Counted from the first letter of the stretch, positions 1 through 8,118 are shown. The stretch: 59,494 nt of DNA from an uncultured Dialister sp. (GCA_900543165.1 UQQQ01000004.1:1-59494), one strand, 5' to 3'. Notes: generated by a model from the letters alone, not told the origin. A program made the numbers and translations.

Positions 1-120
1 CTGTTAAATCCAGGACCCTTTTTAGATGCCGTCAAATAGAAGGAAGCGAGTGTGGAGGGCGCAAATTCCCGATTGACAAAAGTCACTTCATAACAGGAGT
101 GAAGAGTTAGGGGTGAAGGT

Positions 121-147
121 ACGGCGCATAAAATTAGGAAGCGCCGT
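121..147. repeat. REP-like stem-loop, copy 1
   Basis: ACGGCGC (121-127) pairs with GCGCCGT (141-147) around an AT-rich loop. It belongs to a family of at least six intergenic palindromes in this window (also 874-901, 1115-1142, 5806-5829, 51031-51056, 51228-51253). The arms here carry a compensatory change (A..T instead of G..C), so the pairing is kept. Confidence 0.7.
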
Positions 148-305
148 GAAGTTTTATATAAATAACAAACAAGTTGTTTTATATAATGGTGAATTGTGCC
201 GTTATATGAATGTGCCCCTTTCCGCCACTTCACACTTCTCACGTCTTACTAAGTCCAGAAGTTGACAAGTCGCAATACGAGTCACCAGCCACAAATCCCA
301 GAACA

Positions 306-337
306 ACAAAAAAGCAGCGGCATTGGCCACTGCTTTC
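306..337 (-). terminator. rpsO intrinsic terminator
   Basis: Read on the minus strand, AAAGCAGTGG pairs with CCGCTGCTTT and is followed by a T run. It lies about 45 bases after the rpsO stop codon. Confidence 0.85.
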
Positions 338-378
338 CTGTGAATTATCTATGTCTGTATAAGTGGAAAAATTTTTAA

Positions 379-648
379 TTATTTCAGACGCAGGCCCAGT
401 TTTGCACCGAGAGCTCTGTAACGTTCGATATCGCTGCGACGCAGGTAGTCGAGCATGTTTCTTCTCTGGCCGACCATTTTCAGCAGTCCGCGACGGGAAT
501 GATGATCCTTTTTGTGGGATTTCAGATGTTCGGTGAGCAGAACGATTCTCTTGGTGAGGATAGCGATCTGAACTTCCGGAGATCCGGTGTCACCTTCATG
601 GGTGGCATACTGTTCGATGATTTCTTTCTTCAGTTCGGTTGTAAGCAT
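379..648 (-). CDS. rpsO: 30S ribosomal protein S15
   Basis: The 89 aa product has the standard S15 length and hallmarks: GDTGSPEVQIA near residue 20, then LTEHLKSHKKDHHSRRGLL and the C-terminal RYRALGAKLGLR helix. S15 binds 16S rRNA in the 30S platform. AGGAGG precedes the ATG. The gene is monocistronic, with its own promoter (736-764), a structured leader and a terminator (306-337). The leader can form a stem (CTGTATC with GATACAG), as expected if the protein represses its own translation as in other bacteria; that part is inference. Confidence 0.98.
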   Translation of the reverse strand: MLTTELKKEIIEQYATHEGDTGSPEVQIAILTKRIVLLTEHLKSHKKDHHSRRGLLKMVGQRRNMLDYLRRSDIERYRALGAKLGLRLK

Positions 649-651
649 AAT

Positions 652-725
652 AGCCTCCTAAAATAATACATGAGCTGTATCTAAGTCGCCGCCGGAGATA
701 CGTGCCACTGGGATACAGTATTCAC
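652..725 (-). promoter_or_regulatory. Possible S15 autoregulatory leader
   Basis: On the minus strand CTGTATC pairs with GATACAG across a GC-rich internal part, immediately upstream of the rpsO Shine-Dalgarno. S15 leader RNAs of several unrelated structural types control rpsO in many bacteria. The stem is visible, but assignment to a known class is not possible by eye. Confidence 0.45.
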
Positions 726-735
726 AACGTTAACT

Positions 736-764
736 ATTATACATGGAAATCAAGGAAAGCGCAA
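736..764 (-). promoter_or_regulatory. rpsO promoter
   Basis: On the minus strand a TTGCGC -35 (759-764) and a perfect TATAAT -10 (736-741) are separated by 17 bases, just upstream of the rpsO leader. Confidence 0.75.
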
Positions 765-873
765 GGGGAATTACAGGTTCAGGGTTCAGGGTTAGCCCCT
801 TGGGCGTGCCGTCCCTTGATTGTGTATGAAAGCTTTGTTCGCCAGTTAGGAGTTAGGAGTTAGGAGTGCTGGT

Positions 874-901
874 GCGGCGCATGAAAAAATAGAAGCGCCG
901 C
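874..901. repeat. REP-like stem-loop, copy 2
   Basis: GCGGCGC (874-880) and GCGCCGC (895-901) are perfect 7-bp arms. A TTAGGAG heptamer array lies just upstream, the same order as at 50988-51056. Confidence 0.75.
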
Positions 902-1114
902 GAGTAAAAATAATGGCGATGCTCGAGGGTTGTATGTAGTCACCAGTCACTAGCTACCAGTCACATGAGGCTCCCAATCCCTAGCCACTAATCCCTAATC
1001 CCTGCTTTCAAACTTAACCCTTGTGGCGTGCTGCCCTTTGATTCCGTTTGAAAGCCTCGATTGCATGAGAAATTAGAAATTAGAAATTAGAAATTAGAAA
1101 TTAGAAATGGTGGT

Positions 1115-1142
1115 GCGTCGCATAAAAATATGGAAGCGCCGC
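1115..1142. repeat. REP-like stem-loop, copy 3
   Basis: GCGTCGC (1115-1121) faces GCGCCGC (1136-1142), with one mismatch in the arms. It is preceded by an AAATTAG heptamer array. Confidence 0.65.
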
Positions 1143-1424
1143 GGAATTTTGATAGTGCTTCGCGCCATCGTCATCGGAAGCGAAGCCGAGGGATCTTTCT
1201 TGCACTGCTGTCAATATCACATAAGCACCAGCAGGGAAACGACGCCTTGGTGCTACATATTTCTGCTTTCACGCATACTTCGTTTAGCGGTCTGCAAAAA
1301 AGATTTCTCGCTCCGCTCGAAATAACGATACGAGAGTCTGATGTCTCCTAGTCTCCAGTCACCAGTCACTAGTCACACTAAACCCGAAAAGCCCCTCTGC
1401 ACCAATGGCAGAGAGGCTTTCACA

Positions 1425-2213
1425 TTATCCCAAAGCGACGCGGTCACTGACCGTACCGCTGGTTTCTTCGAATTTCTTCAGCAGATCTTCGATGGTGAGG
1501 TTTTTCTTTTCTTCCGGTGTGTAGTCCGCGATGATGCGGCCGCTGTTCATCATGATGAGACGATTGCCGTATTTCAGCGCGTCTCTCATGTTGTGCGTGA
1601 TCATGAGTGTCGTCAGATGCTGTTTAGTGACGATCTCATCGGTGATCTTCAGCACCTTGGATGCTGTCTTCGGGTCAAGGGCCGCTGTCGGTTCATCGAG
1701 AAGAAGGATATCCGGCTTTTTCATGGTCGCCATAAGCAGCGTGAGCGCCTGACGCTGGCCGCCGGAAAGAAGTCCGATGCGGGTGCCGAGGCGATCCTCC
1801 AGACCGAGATCCAGACGGGCCACCATGTCTCTGTATTTCTCATGATCTCCTGCGGAAAAAGCCCATTTCAGGCGGCGGCTCTCTCCTCTGCGGGAAGCGA
1901 GCAGGAGGTTCTCTTCGACCTGCATGCCTGCCGCCGTGCCTTTCAGCGGATCCTGAAAAACGCGGCCGATATATTTCGCTCTTTTGTATTCGCTGACGCG
2001 GGTGACGTCCGTGCCATTGATCTCGATCGTCCCTGCATCGGGAATGTACGCGCCGGCGATGGCATTGAGAAGCGTACTCTTGCCCGCGCCGTTGCCGCCG
2101 ATGACGGTACAGAAATCACCGTCATTCAGAATGAGCGACAGACCATTTAATGCTTTCTTTTCATTGCTGGTGCCCTTGAAGAAGGTTTTGCTGATGTTGG
2201 TAACTTTTAACAT
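1425..2213 (-). CDS. ABC transporter ATP-binding protein (TrpZ-like)
   Basis: A 262 aa ATPase. Walker A is GGNGAGKS near residue 40, the Q-loop lies in RVFQDP, the signature is LSGGQRQAL, Walker B is ILLLDEP, and the switch His is in MITHNM. It powers import with the permease encoded just upstream (2224-3099). An ATG eight codons further up (2237) is possible, but the ATG at 2213 has GTGAGG at good spacing and gives the family N-terminus MLKVTNISKTF. The neighbours suggest the TrpXYZ group of importers; the substrate is not shown by sequence. Confidence 0.9.
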   Translation of the reverse strand: MLKVTNISKTFFKGTSNEKKALNGLSLILNDGDFCTVIGGNGAGKSTLLNAIAGAYIPDAGTIEINGTDVTRVSEYKRAKYIGRVFQDPLKGTAAGMQVEENLLLASRRGESRRLKWAFSAGDHEKYRDMVARLDLGLEDRLGTRIGLLSGGQRQALTLLMATMKKPDILLLDEPTAALDPKTASKVLKITDEIVTKQHLTTLMITHNMRDALKYGNRLIMMNSGRIIADYTPEEKKNLTIEDLLKKFEETSGTVSDRVALG

Positions 2214-2223
2214 GGGATCAGCC

Positions 2224-3099
2224 TCACTTTCCGACATTGACTTTGCCTTTGATCATTGGCGCAGCCAGTGCAAGAACAACAATAATAGCAGTAAAGAGCT
2301 TCAGATCATTCGGCGGCATGCCCATGTAGAGGACGACAGCGATGACCACGCGGTAAATGACGGAGCCGAGAATAACGGCAGCAAGCGAAGCCGAGAAGCT
2401 GTCTACGCCGAGAATGACTTCCCCGATGATGACGGATGCGAGACCGATGATGATGGTGCCGATGCCCATGCCTACGTCAGCAAAGCCGTTGTTCTGTGCA
2501 ACGACGGCGCCGCAGAGGCCGATGAGAGCATTGGAAATGAAGAGGCCGATGATGATCATGGTATCGGTATTCACACCCTGCGCGCGAACCATCTGTGTAT
2601 TATACCCGGTCGCGCGGATGCACATGCCGAGCTCCGTACCGAAGAACCAGTAAATGAAAGCGCTGCAGAGGAAAAGCAGCACCGCCGGCACGAGGAAGGC
2701 CGCGACAGAGTTGCTGACGTGCAGAAGGCTTGCCGTGGTCGAGAAAATGGTGTCCACACGAAGCAGAGAAATATTCGCTTTGCCCATGACGTGCAGGTTC
2801 AACGAGTAGAGCGCGATCATGGTCAAGATCCCCGCGAGAATGGCCGGGATCTTGAGCTTCGTGTAAAGAATGCCGGTCACGATACCGGCCAGAAGACCGC
2901 CGAAAGCACCGGCTGCAATAGCAAGCCATGGCGAAGCGCCCGCTGCGATCATGGATGCTGCAATGGCACCGCCCAGAGGGAAGCTGCCTTCGCAGGTCAT
3001 ATCCGGTACATCCAGTACACGGAAGGAAAGAAATACGCCGATGGCCAGGATGGACCACATGAGCCCCTGGGCAACGGTGGAAAATGCTAAATCTGCCAT
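2224..3099 (-). CDS. ABC transporter permease (TrpY-like)
   Basis: A 291 aa integral membrane protein with about eight hydrophobic segments. It has the branched-chain/TrpY permease pattern, including FRVLDVPDMTCEGSFPLGG near residue 25 and an ILAGILTMIALYSLNLHVMG stretch. It forms the inner-membrane channel used with the ATPase at 1425-2213 and the binding proteins at 3404-5554. An AAAGGAG sits upstream of the ATG. The gap to the downstream ATPase start is about 10 bases, so the two are likely translated together. Confidence 0.88.
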   Translation of the reverse strand: MADLAFSTVAQGLMWSILAIGVFLSFRVLDVPDMTCEGSFPLGGAIAASMIAAGASPWLAIAAGAFGGLLAGIVTGILYTKLKIPAILAGILTMIALYSLNLHVMGKANISLLRVDTIFSTTASLLHVSNSVAAFLVPAVLLFLCSAFIYWFFGTELGMCIRATGYNTQMVRAQGVNTDTMIIIGLFISNALIGLCGAVVAQNNGFADVGMGIGTIIIGLASVIIGEVILGVDSFSASLAAVILGSVIYRVVIAVVLYMGMPPNDLKLFTAIIVVLALAAPMIKGKVNVGK

Positions 3100-3166
3100 G
3101 TAAATTCAATGCTCCTTTTCTGCTATGCTACGGATTAAAAGTGACTTGTGACTGGTGTCTAGTGAC

Positions 3167-3333
3167 TTAAGGAAACGCTGATTCAATCGCAGAATCAGAT
3201 TTCATATGGATCTTTATACATAGCTTCGTCATCATCTTCCTTAAATAGCTCGCTATTCGCGTCAGATGATTCCTTGCTCTGTATAAAAATCCAAGAATGA
3301 AATCTTACAACGATTGAATCAGTGTTTCCTTAA
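3167..3333. mobile_element. MITE-like element
   Basis: A 167-bp non-coding element with 23-bp terminal inverted repeats that differ at one position: TTAAGGAAACGCTGATTCAA at the left, and at the right the complement of a sequence ending in TGTTTCCTTAA. It sits between the permease and the second binding-protein gene and splits the ABC operon. A related, decayed copy lies at 51083-51158. Short size, TIRs and no ORF fit a MITE; the parent transposon is not in this window. Confidence 0.7.
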
Positions 3334-3403
3334 ATGGCACCTTCGGGCATCGCCTCATATATATGCGGCGATGCCGCCACCTTCATTCTTAACTCCCTAT
3401 TTT

Positions 3404-4444
3404 TTATGGTCTCGCCGGCTGCCCGTCGTAGAGATAGAGCTTTCTGCCACGCTGCCAGATGTCACCGGGAAGTGGAATATTGAGTGCATTCACCTGTCTC
3501 ATATTGATGACGAGATCCGGATCATGTTGCTTGGTGATGAGGATATCCTTCGGGATCTTTTCTCCCGCAAGAAGCCAGCAGGCCATACGCCCGCCGGAGA
3601 ATCCCATGCGGTAATAGGACGGAGACACGGAGAGGACTGCTCCGCGGGAAACCATTTCCTTCTGCTCGCCAATGATCGGCACCCATGCGTCTGTGGCGAT
3701 CTTCACCATTTCATCAAAGTGTGCAAGAACCATCGGATCTTCCGGCATATAGACGCATTTGACCTGAGAGATGAGTTTTTCAAACTGCGGCCCTGCTTTT
3801 TCGCTGTCGTTATACTTGATTTCCACCAGCTTCAGCTGCTTCTGTTCTGCGACGGCGCGAAGCATCTTGACCTGCTTTAGAGCCCCCTCATCCTTGGGAT
3901 TGTAAATGACGCCCAACGGATCGAGCTTCATGAAGCGGGACGCCATGCGCACCTGATTCACGACCTGCGGATAGTCGCTGATGCCGGTGAAGTTTTCATG
4001 CTCTTCGAAGTCTTTGTCCTTCTGGAAATAAAGAACGCCGACACCGACGACCGGGATGCTCTTCGTCACCTTTGCGGCCGCTTTGGCTGACGGCGTGCCG
4101 ATGGCGATGATGAGATCCTTCTTGCTGCGGACGAACTGATTCACCGCGCTCTTCACTTTGCGGTCACTGCCAGCTGCTTTGACGATCTCGAGCTTCATAT
4201 TCTTTCCATCCCGATAGCCGCCGGCTTCAAGAGAAGCCATGACGCCTTGGAGCATCTTATCCTGCTCGGGCAGATCGTCCGACTGCAGGATACCGATGCT
4301 ATAGACTTCCTTTCTGGCGATCGGGACCGGCGGATTTTCATCCACGGGTACCGGTCTGTCATTATAAAGGAGAATAGCCATCGCGATATTGCAGATGGCG
4401 AAAATGAGCATGAGCCACCACAGCTGTTTCAGTTTTGAAGCCAA
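3404..4444 (-). CDS. ABC substrate-binding protein, membrane-anchored (TrpX-like)
   Basis: A periplasmic binding protein of the ABC_sub_bind family. It has an N-terminal transmembrane anchor (LWWLMLIFAICNIAMAILL) instead of a cleaved lipoprotein signal. I place the start at a TTG (4444), since AAAGGAAAACC lies before it and the product then begins just before the membrane segment; an ATG at 4534 would add an unlikely basic extension. The core shows YSIGILQSDDLPEQDKML and IIAIGTPSAKAAAK, like the lipoprotein paralogue at 4562-5554. Two diverged binding proteins in one operon suggest two ligands or an accessory capture protein. Confidence 0.78.
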   Translation of the reverse strand: MASKLKQLWWLMLIFAICNIAMAILLYNDRPVPVDENPPVPIARKEVYSIGILQSDDLPEQDKMLQGVMASLEAGGYRDGKNMKLEIVKAAGSDRKVKSAVNQFVRSKKDLIIAIGTPSAKAAAKVTKSIPVVGVGVLYFQKDKDFEEHENFTGISDYPQVVNQVRMASRFMKLDPLGVIYNPKDEGALKQVKMLRAVAEQKQLKLVEIKYNDSEKAGPQFEKLISQVKCVYMPEDPMVLAHFDEMVKIATDAWVPIIGEQKEMVSRGAVLSVSPSYYRMGFSGGRMACWLLAGEKIPKDILITKQHDPDLVINMRQVNALNIPLPGDIWQRGRKLYLYDGQPARP

Positions 4445-4561
4445 TGAGGTTTTCCTTTCTCTTTTATACAAGGAAAAGTAACCTCTTCCTCTTTTGTACA
4501 CCTTACTTGTTATGCCAGGAACATACAGAATCACTATCTCCTAGCAAATTTCTGCTTTGTA

Positions 4562-5554
4562 CTACATCATTTCCGCACGATCCAGAACCGACTGCGGGAT
4601 GGTGATGCCGAGCGTTTCCATTTCTGCTTTATTGATGTAAAGTTTCGATTTGTCAGCGCCTTCGACAGGGAAATCCTTGACCTTTTTATTGCCCTTCAGG
4701 ATCTCTGCTGCCATCTCGCCAGCTCTGTGACCGATATCATAGAAGCTGATGGATTCCGAAGCAAGGACGCCAGACTTCACGTGCCCCACCTCTGCGCCAT
4801 AGACCGGGATCTTTTCCTTATTCGCGACGGCCATCAGTGTCGGAATGGACGATGCGATGATATTATCCGTCGGAACGAAGATCGCATCGACCTTGCCTCC
4901 GAGGAAGCCCTCAGCCACCTGCTGCACATCATTCACCGAGTTCACCGTGAGCTCGACGACTTCGATGCCAAGCGGCTGGCAAGCCTTTTTCAGACGATCT
5001 GCCTGAATGACGGAGTTGATTTCGCTGGAATTGTAAATGATACCGACTTTCTTTGCATTCGGCTGGATCTCATGAATGAGTGCCACCTGCTTATCCAGCG
5101 GACCTCTGTCGTGGGTGCCTGTGATATTGCTGTCAGGCGCTTTTTCCGACTTCATGAGCTTCGCATTTTCAAAATCAGCGATCGCCGTACAGATGATCGG
5201 GATCTTGTCCGTCGCATTCGCCATCGTCTGCGCCGCCGGTGTGGAAATCGCGCAGATCAGATTGTAGTTACCGGAAACGAAGCGATTGGCGATCGAGCGC
5301 AGATTCGACTGGTCACCCTGGGCATTCTGCTGATCGATATCGACCTTGTCCTTCAGCCCCTGTTCATTCAGTGCATCGACAAAGCCTTTGTTTGACTCAT
5401 CCAGTGCCGGGTGCTGCACAATCTGTACCACCCCGACCTTCATCTTCGCATCACTCTTGCCGCCGTCACCGCCGCCGCAGCCTGCGATGAGACCCGCAGC
5501 CATCAGCCCGCAAAGACCTGCTGCCAAAATTTTCTTCCATTTTTTACCTGCCAT
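4562..5554 (-). CDS. ABC substrate-binding lipoprotein (TrpX-like)
   Basis: A 330 aa lipoprotein. The signal peptide ends in a clear lipobox (LIAGC near residue 26), then a Gly-rich linker and an ABC_sub_bind domain (MKVGVVQIVQHPALDESNKG, NLICAISTPAAQTMAN, GIIYNSSEINS). It delivers substrate to the permease/ATPase pair downstream. GGAGG precedes the ATG. It is first in a minus-strand operon 5554 to 1425. Tryptophan or another aromatic compound is suggested by analogy with TrpXYZ loci only. No T-box leader is visible upstream. Confidence 0.88.
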   Translation of the reverse strand: MAGKKWKKILAAGLCGLMAAGLIAGCGGGDGGKSDAKMKVGVVQIVQHPALDESNKGFVDALNEQGLKDKVDIDQQNAQGDQSNLRSIANRFVSGNYNLICAISTPAAQTMANATDKIPIICTAIADFENAKLMKSEKAPDSNITGTHDRGPLDKQVALIHEIQPNAKKVGIIYNSSEINSVIQADRLKKACQPLGIEVVELTVNSVNDVQQVAEGFLGGKVDAIFVPTDNIIASSIPTLMAVANKEKIPVYGAEVGHVKSGVLASESISFYDIGHRAGEMAAEILKGNKKVKDFPVEGADKSKLYINKAEMETLGITIPQSVLDRAEMM

Positions 5555-5675
5555 TCTACTTTTCCTCCATTTCTATTTTGCAAGCACATGACTCTCCATC
5601 CGCCTCCGAAAATACCATCCTACGTCTTGCTCACCAGCGGTTGCGTCTTGTACTATGCATTGGGTTAAAGTGATT

Positions 5676-5684
5676 ATAACACAC
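5676..5684 (-). promoter_or_regulatory. Possible promoter (-10) of the ABC operon
   Basis: On the minus strand TGTTATAAT (extended -10) lies about 120 bases before the lipoprotein start. The -35 is weak. Confidence 0.45.
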
Positions 5685-5805
5685 GGGCATAGATTTGGAA
5701 AGGGAAGCAGCCCGAGTCACCGGATTTGGAGTGTCTGGTGACTAGTGACTAGTGACTCCCCTGCCGTCAAACCTTATGATACGTGCCTGCCTTCATCTAA
5801 AACCA

Positions 5806-5829
5806 GCGGCGCTTCTATTTTTTACGCCC
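5806..5829. repeat. REP-like stem-loop, copy 4 (degenerate)
   Basis: GCGGCGCTTCTATTTTTTACG is the reverse orientation of the repeat family, with a damaged distal arm. It lies just upstream of the acyltransferase gene. Confidence 0.5.
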
Positions 5830-5904
5830 AGCTCCATCACTTCTCACTTCTCACTTTCCATGGTATGATTAAACAATAAATACTTTAGCAAAGAAGGTCT
5901 CCAC

Positions 5905-7014
5905 ATGACGAATACCACCCCTATTTCTGAAAAGCCTGCAAAGAAGAAACTGCTTCACATCGAATTTTTGCGCTTCCTCTGCATCTGGCTGGTCATGTTC
6001 ACCCATAGTGCGACCGAAGGCTTCTCTATTTTCATTCACCGCCCCGAGTCGCTCTTTTACCCTTTCTACCTCGCCGTCCCCTTCTGGGTGAAAACCGCAG
6101 TCCCGATCTTCTTCATGATCTCAGGCGCGCTGCTTCTAGGGCGCGAAGAACCGATCTCCACCATCTTCAAGAAACGCATCTGGCGCTTCCTTCAGGTCAT
6201 CTTTGTCTTCTCTCTCATCAACTATGTCTGGTTCTACCACAATCTCCCCCTCACGATCCCCGGTCACATCGCGAAATTCTTCACGATGCTCTACTCCTCG
6301 CAGATGGCAACCGCTTTTTATTTCTTATACATATATATCGGCTTTCTCCTGATGCTCCCCATCTGGAGAAAACTGGTGAAGGCCATGACGAAGGATCTCT
6401 ATCTCTACCTCATCGGGCTCAATCTTTTCTTCGTTGGCTGCGTGCCTGTCATCTCCTTTCTCATTTTCAAGGGCGGCGCGGAGATGAACTACTTTGTGAA
6501 TCCTCTCCTCGCGATCAGCGAACCGTCCTTCTATTTCCTCATGGGCTACTGGATCGAGCATGTACTGCCTGACACATGGCTGACGAAGAGAAATCTGGCA
6601 CGGCTGGGGCTTATCGCCCTCGCCGGCACCGCCATAGCCGGCTTCATGACCTACTACCACGGCGTATGCGCCGGCGGCATGACCGAAGCCATCTCCGAAC
6701 GCTTCTACGACTCCTTCCTCTTCCTGAATACCGCCTTCGTCTTTTGCCTCGCCCGCTGGTACTTCATGACCCACCACGTCTCCGAGGCATGGTCGCGCCG
6801 CCTCGTCTTTCTGGGCAGCATCTCCTTCGGCGTCATGCTCTTCGAAGAAATCACAAGAAATCTCACGCACGTCATCCTCTCCCGCGTCCTTCTGGTCTAT
6901 CTCTACCGCTTCCCCTTCTTTGATGCCGTCATCTGGATCACCCTCGCCTATGCGCTCGGCGTAGTGCTGACATGGGGCATCAAGAAGATACCGTATTTCA
7001 AAAAACTGATCTGA
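5905..7014 (+). CDS. Acyltransferase 3 family membrane protein
   Basis: A 369 aa, multi-pass (about ten segments) membrane O-acyltransferase. The N-terminal IEFLRFLCIWLVMFTHSATEG region carries the family's Arg and His, and FWVKTAVPIFFMISGALLLG follows near residue 70. Such enzymes transfer acetyl or succinyl groups to surface polysaccharide, LPS or peptidoglycan in the cytoplasmic membrane. AAGAAGG precedes the ATG. The gene stands alone on the plus strand between the ABC operon and the prophage; its acceptor is unknown. Confidence 0.88.
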   Translation: MTNTTPISEKPAKKKLLHIEFLRFLCIWLVMFTHSATEGFSIFIHRPESLFYPFYLAVPFWVKTAVPIFFMISGALLLGREEPISTIFKKRIWRFLQVIFVFSLINYVWFYHNLPLTIPGHIAKFFTMLYSSQMATAFYFLYIYIGFLLMLPIWRKLVKAMTKDLYLYLIGLNLFFVGCVPVISFLIFKGGAEMNYFVNPLLAISEPSFYFLMGYWIEHVLPDTWLTKRNLARLGLIALAGTAIAGFMTYYHGVCAGGMTEAISERFYDSFLFLNTAFVFCLARWYFMTHHVSEAWSRRLVFLGSISFGVMLFEEITRNLTHVILSRVLLVYLYRFPFFDAVIWITLAYALGVVLTWGIKKIPYFKKLI

Positions 7015-7100
7015 TGAATTTCGCAGGTCATATAGGTGATGCATGCTCAATGGGAAACCCAGTCCCCCATAAAACGTGTTGCCGCACGGTCGCTGCATGC

Positions 7101-7250
7101 AAAAAGGCGATGTGAAATAACGATCATCTCATTTTCGCGTTCCATCTGCCGCAGGGGACTTGTAGCTCTCATAGAAGTGACCGGGAAACCTTATCCCAGC
7201 TGTCTTTCATGCCATAGTCACCCTCCGCCCCTGCGGGGCACCTTCCCCTA
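7101..7250. repeat. Interspersed 150-bp repeat, left copy
   Basis: This segment is about 90 percent identical to 59337-59494 in the same orientation. Shared words include GTGAAATAACGATCATCTCA, GTGACCGGGAAACCTTATCC and CCCCTGCGGGGCACCTTCCC. No ORF is conserved between the copies. It is probably a non-coding dispersed repeat. Confidence 0.75.
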
Positions 7251-7337
7251 GAGGGGAAGGCTGCGATACGAGAATACCATCTTCTAAAAAAGGCGGCGAA
7301 GCCGCCACCTGAACCCTGAACCAAATGAAAGCAAAGT

Positions 7338-7387
7338 AAAAAGGGGCTGTGAAGAAATGAATCCTCATTTCTTCACAGCCCCTTTTT
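7338..7387. terminator. Strong bidirectional terminator, native cbi operon terminator
   Basis: AAAAGGGGCTGTGAAGAAAT (from 7339) has a perfect 22-bp partner (7365-7386), with a 4-nt loop and A/T runs on both sides. It ends 19 bases before attL. In the uninfected chromosome it would follow the cbiC stop codon directly, so it is probably the original terminator of the cobalamin operon, moved 40 kb away by the prophage. Confidence 0.85.
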
Positions 7388-7405
7388 TCGTGCTTTTGAC
7401 GAGTT

Positions 7406-7426
7406 CTATTTCTTACCTTCGACAAA
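7406..7426. other. attL core of prophage
   Basis: 21 bases identical to 47713-47733. At the right end these are the last codons and stop of cbiC (minus strand). Here the copy has no gene attached. The next base inside each end differs, which fixes the repeat boundaries. Confidence 0.88.
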
Positions 7427-7533
7427 TACGGTCAATTTCTGCATTTTCCCAGTGCTTATCGCTCGCGTAGTCCATTTTATCTATGTTTCCTTATCTGTTA
7501 TACGCTCGATAACTTTCCGCAGAAATAGGGTTC

Positions 7534-7553
7534 ATTGCTACCCTATTGCTACC
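7534..7553. promoter_or_regulatory. Integrase arm-type sites, left end
   Basis: ATTGCTACCCTATTGCTACC is present here and again at 47615-47634, in the same orientation. It is itself a tandem of TTGCTACC. A further GTTACTACCC follows at 7565. The positions (about 110 bp inside attL and 80 bp inside attR) fit arm-binding sites for a lambda-type integrase. Confidence 0.6.
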
Positions 7554-7575
7554 CACTGCCTCCCTGTTACTACCC

Positions 7576-7788
7576 TTACTCCTTGCCTTCTTTTTCTTTC
7601 CCATACAGGCGCTCCATGCCTGCCTTCGTTATCAGCCATGTGCGACCGGACTTGCGGAACTCCTCGCCTTCTTTAAAACGAGGCGGGAGCCCCTTTTGTC
7701 CTGAGCACGCCTGCTTTACTGTGATCGCAGAAATTCCCCAACGTTCTGCAGCTTCCGCTGTCGTCATCACTTCGTCGATGATTTTCAT
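7576..7788 (-). CDS. Small helix-turn-helix protein (cassette A, gene 3)
   Basis: A 70 aa protein with a MerR/excisionase-like helix-turn-helix (MTTAEAAERWGISAITVKQA) and then KSGRTWLITKAGMERLYG. The family is common on Firmicute mobile elements and binds DNA. I start at the ATG at 7788, since GGAG lies nine bases before it and it overlaps the previous stop by 4 bases. Its place next to attL would suit an excisionase, but it is the last gene of a cassette with two tiny membrane proteins (7785-8118). Role uncertain. Confidence 0.75.
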   Translation of the reverse strand: MKIIDEVMTTAEAAERWGISAITVKQACSGQKGLPPRFKEGEEFRKSGRTWLITKAGMERLYGKEKEGKE

Positions 7789-7922
7789 TTTCTGATTCTC
7801 CACACTACGTAACCACAAAATACTGCCGCCGTAACTGCACCTTGTATAAATTCCTTACTGATATTGACGAAGGACAGTGATGTGATCCAAAGTCCCAACG
7901 CGATAAAATCATAGAATTTCAT
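7785..7922 (-). CDS. Small membrane protein (cassette A, gene 2)
   Basis: A 45 aa protein (MKFYDFIALGLWITSLSFVN...) with two hydrophobic segments and a basic end (WRIRK). GGAGGT precedes the ATG. It lies between the 38 aa peptide gene (8002-8118) and the HTH gene. No family recognised; size and position match 8531-8665 and 32089-32256 in cassettes B and C. Confidence 0.65.
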   Translation of the reverse strand: MKFYDFIALGLWITSLSFVNISKEFIQGAVTAAVFCGYVVWRIRK

Positions 7923-7937
7923 TTTACTACCTCCATG

Positions 7938-7975
7938 TGATATAATGAGGTTGCCAAGAGGGCGTTCGCCCTCTT
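7938..7975 (+). promoter_or_regulatory. Opposing promoter and 5' hairpin, cassette A
   Basis: On the plus strand TGATATAAT (7938-7946), a full extended -10, is followed by the hairpin AAGAGGGC-gttc-GCCCTCTT (7956-7975). An RNA from it would run into the 3' end of the 38 aa peptide gene. AGCTCTT...AAGAGCT plus a T run near 7984-8041 could end it. It may make an antisense RNA. Confidence 0.5.
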
Positions 7976-8001
7976 GCACCTCAGCTCTTTAATCGTCTGA
8001 A

Positions 8002-8118
8002 TCATTTGCGGTGATGGTGACGTTTGAAGAGCTCTTTTTGCTTGATGTACTCAACGAGTATTGGAACTGCGATGATTAGCATCATTTGGATTAGCCATTT
8101 CATATCTTCCTTGTTCAT
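8002..8118 (-). CDS. 38 aa hydrophobic peptide, toxin-like (cassette A, gene 1)
   Basis: The product has a short acidic/basic start, one membrane span (WLIQMMLIIAVPILVEY) and a very basic tail (KQKELFKRHHHRK). GGGAGGT precedes the ATG. A textbook promoter (8151-8179) lies about 33 bases upstream, so it is a separate unit. A small single-span peptide with a charged tail and an opposing promoter at its 3' end is the layout of type I toxins such as TxpA and BsrG. That is an inference from architecture, not sequence homology. Confidence 0.6.
   Translation of the reverse strand: MNKEDMKWLIQMMLIIAVPILVEYIKQKELFKRHHHRK

Larger units (their letters stand above)
1..378. other. Gene-free left edge with repeat remnants
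   Basis: I see no convincing gene. The stretch holds a degenerate copy of the intergenic stem-loop family (121-147), an AT-rich block near 155-185 in which TTTTATATAA occurs twice, a short series of AGTCACCAGTCAC-like words, and the rpsO terminator near 306-337. Confidence 0.6.
766..1424. other. Gene-free stretch with compound repeats
   Basis: No gene is supported. It contains heptamer arrays (TTAGGAG-type near 846-868, AAATTAG-type near 1074-1107), each ending in a GGTGCGGCGC-type stem-loop (874-901 and 1115-1142), and runs of CAGTCACTAGTCAC-like words near 940-970 and 1350-1376. The ORFs that cross it are repeat translation. Confidence 0.6.

Noticed and set aside
846..1107. CRISPR-like array from the TTAGGAG and AAATTAG repeats
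   Set aside because: Units are 7 bases in tandem without spacers, and no cas genes are present.
1984..3090. Long plus-strand ORF (368 codons) opposite the ABC genes
   Set aside because: Its sequence is His/Asp/Glu-rich mirror of the ABC ATPase and permease; no ribosome site or family.
5555..5700. T-box leader for the TrpXYZ-like operon
   Set aside because: No conserved T-box sequence or specifier-stem layout on the minus strand before the lipoprotein gene.
6325..7098. 257-codon minus-strand ORF opposite the acyltransferase
   Set aside because: Shadow of the membrane protein; composition (Glu/Asp/Gly-rich) is typical of antisense reading.
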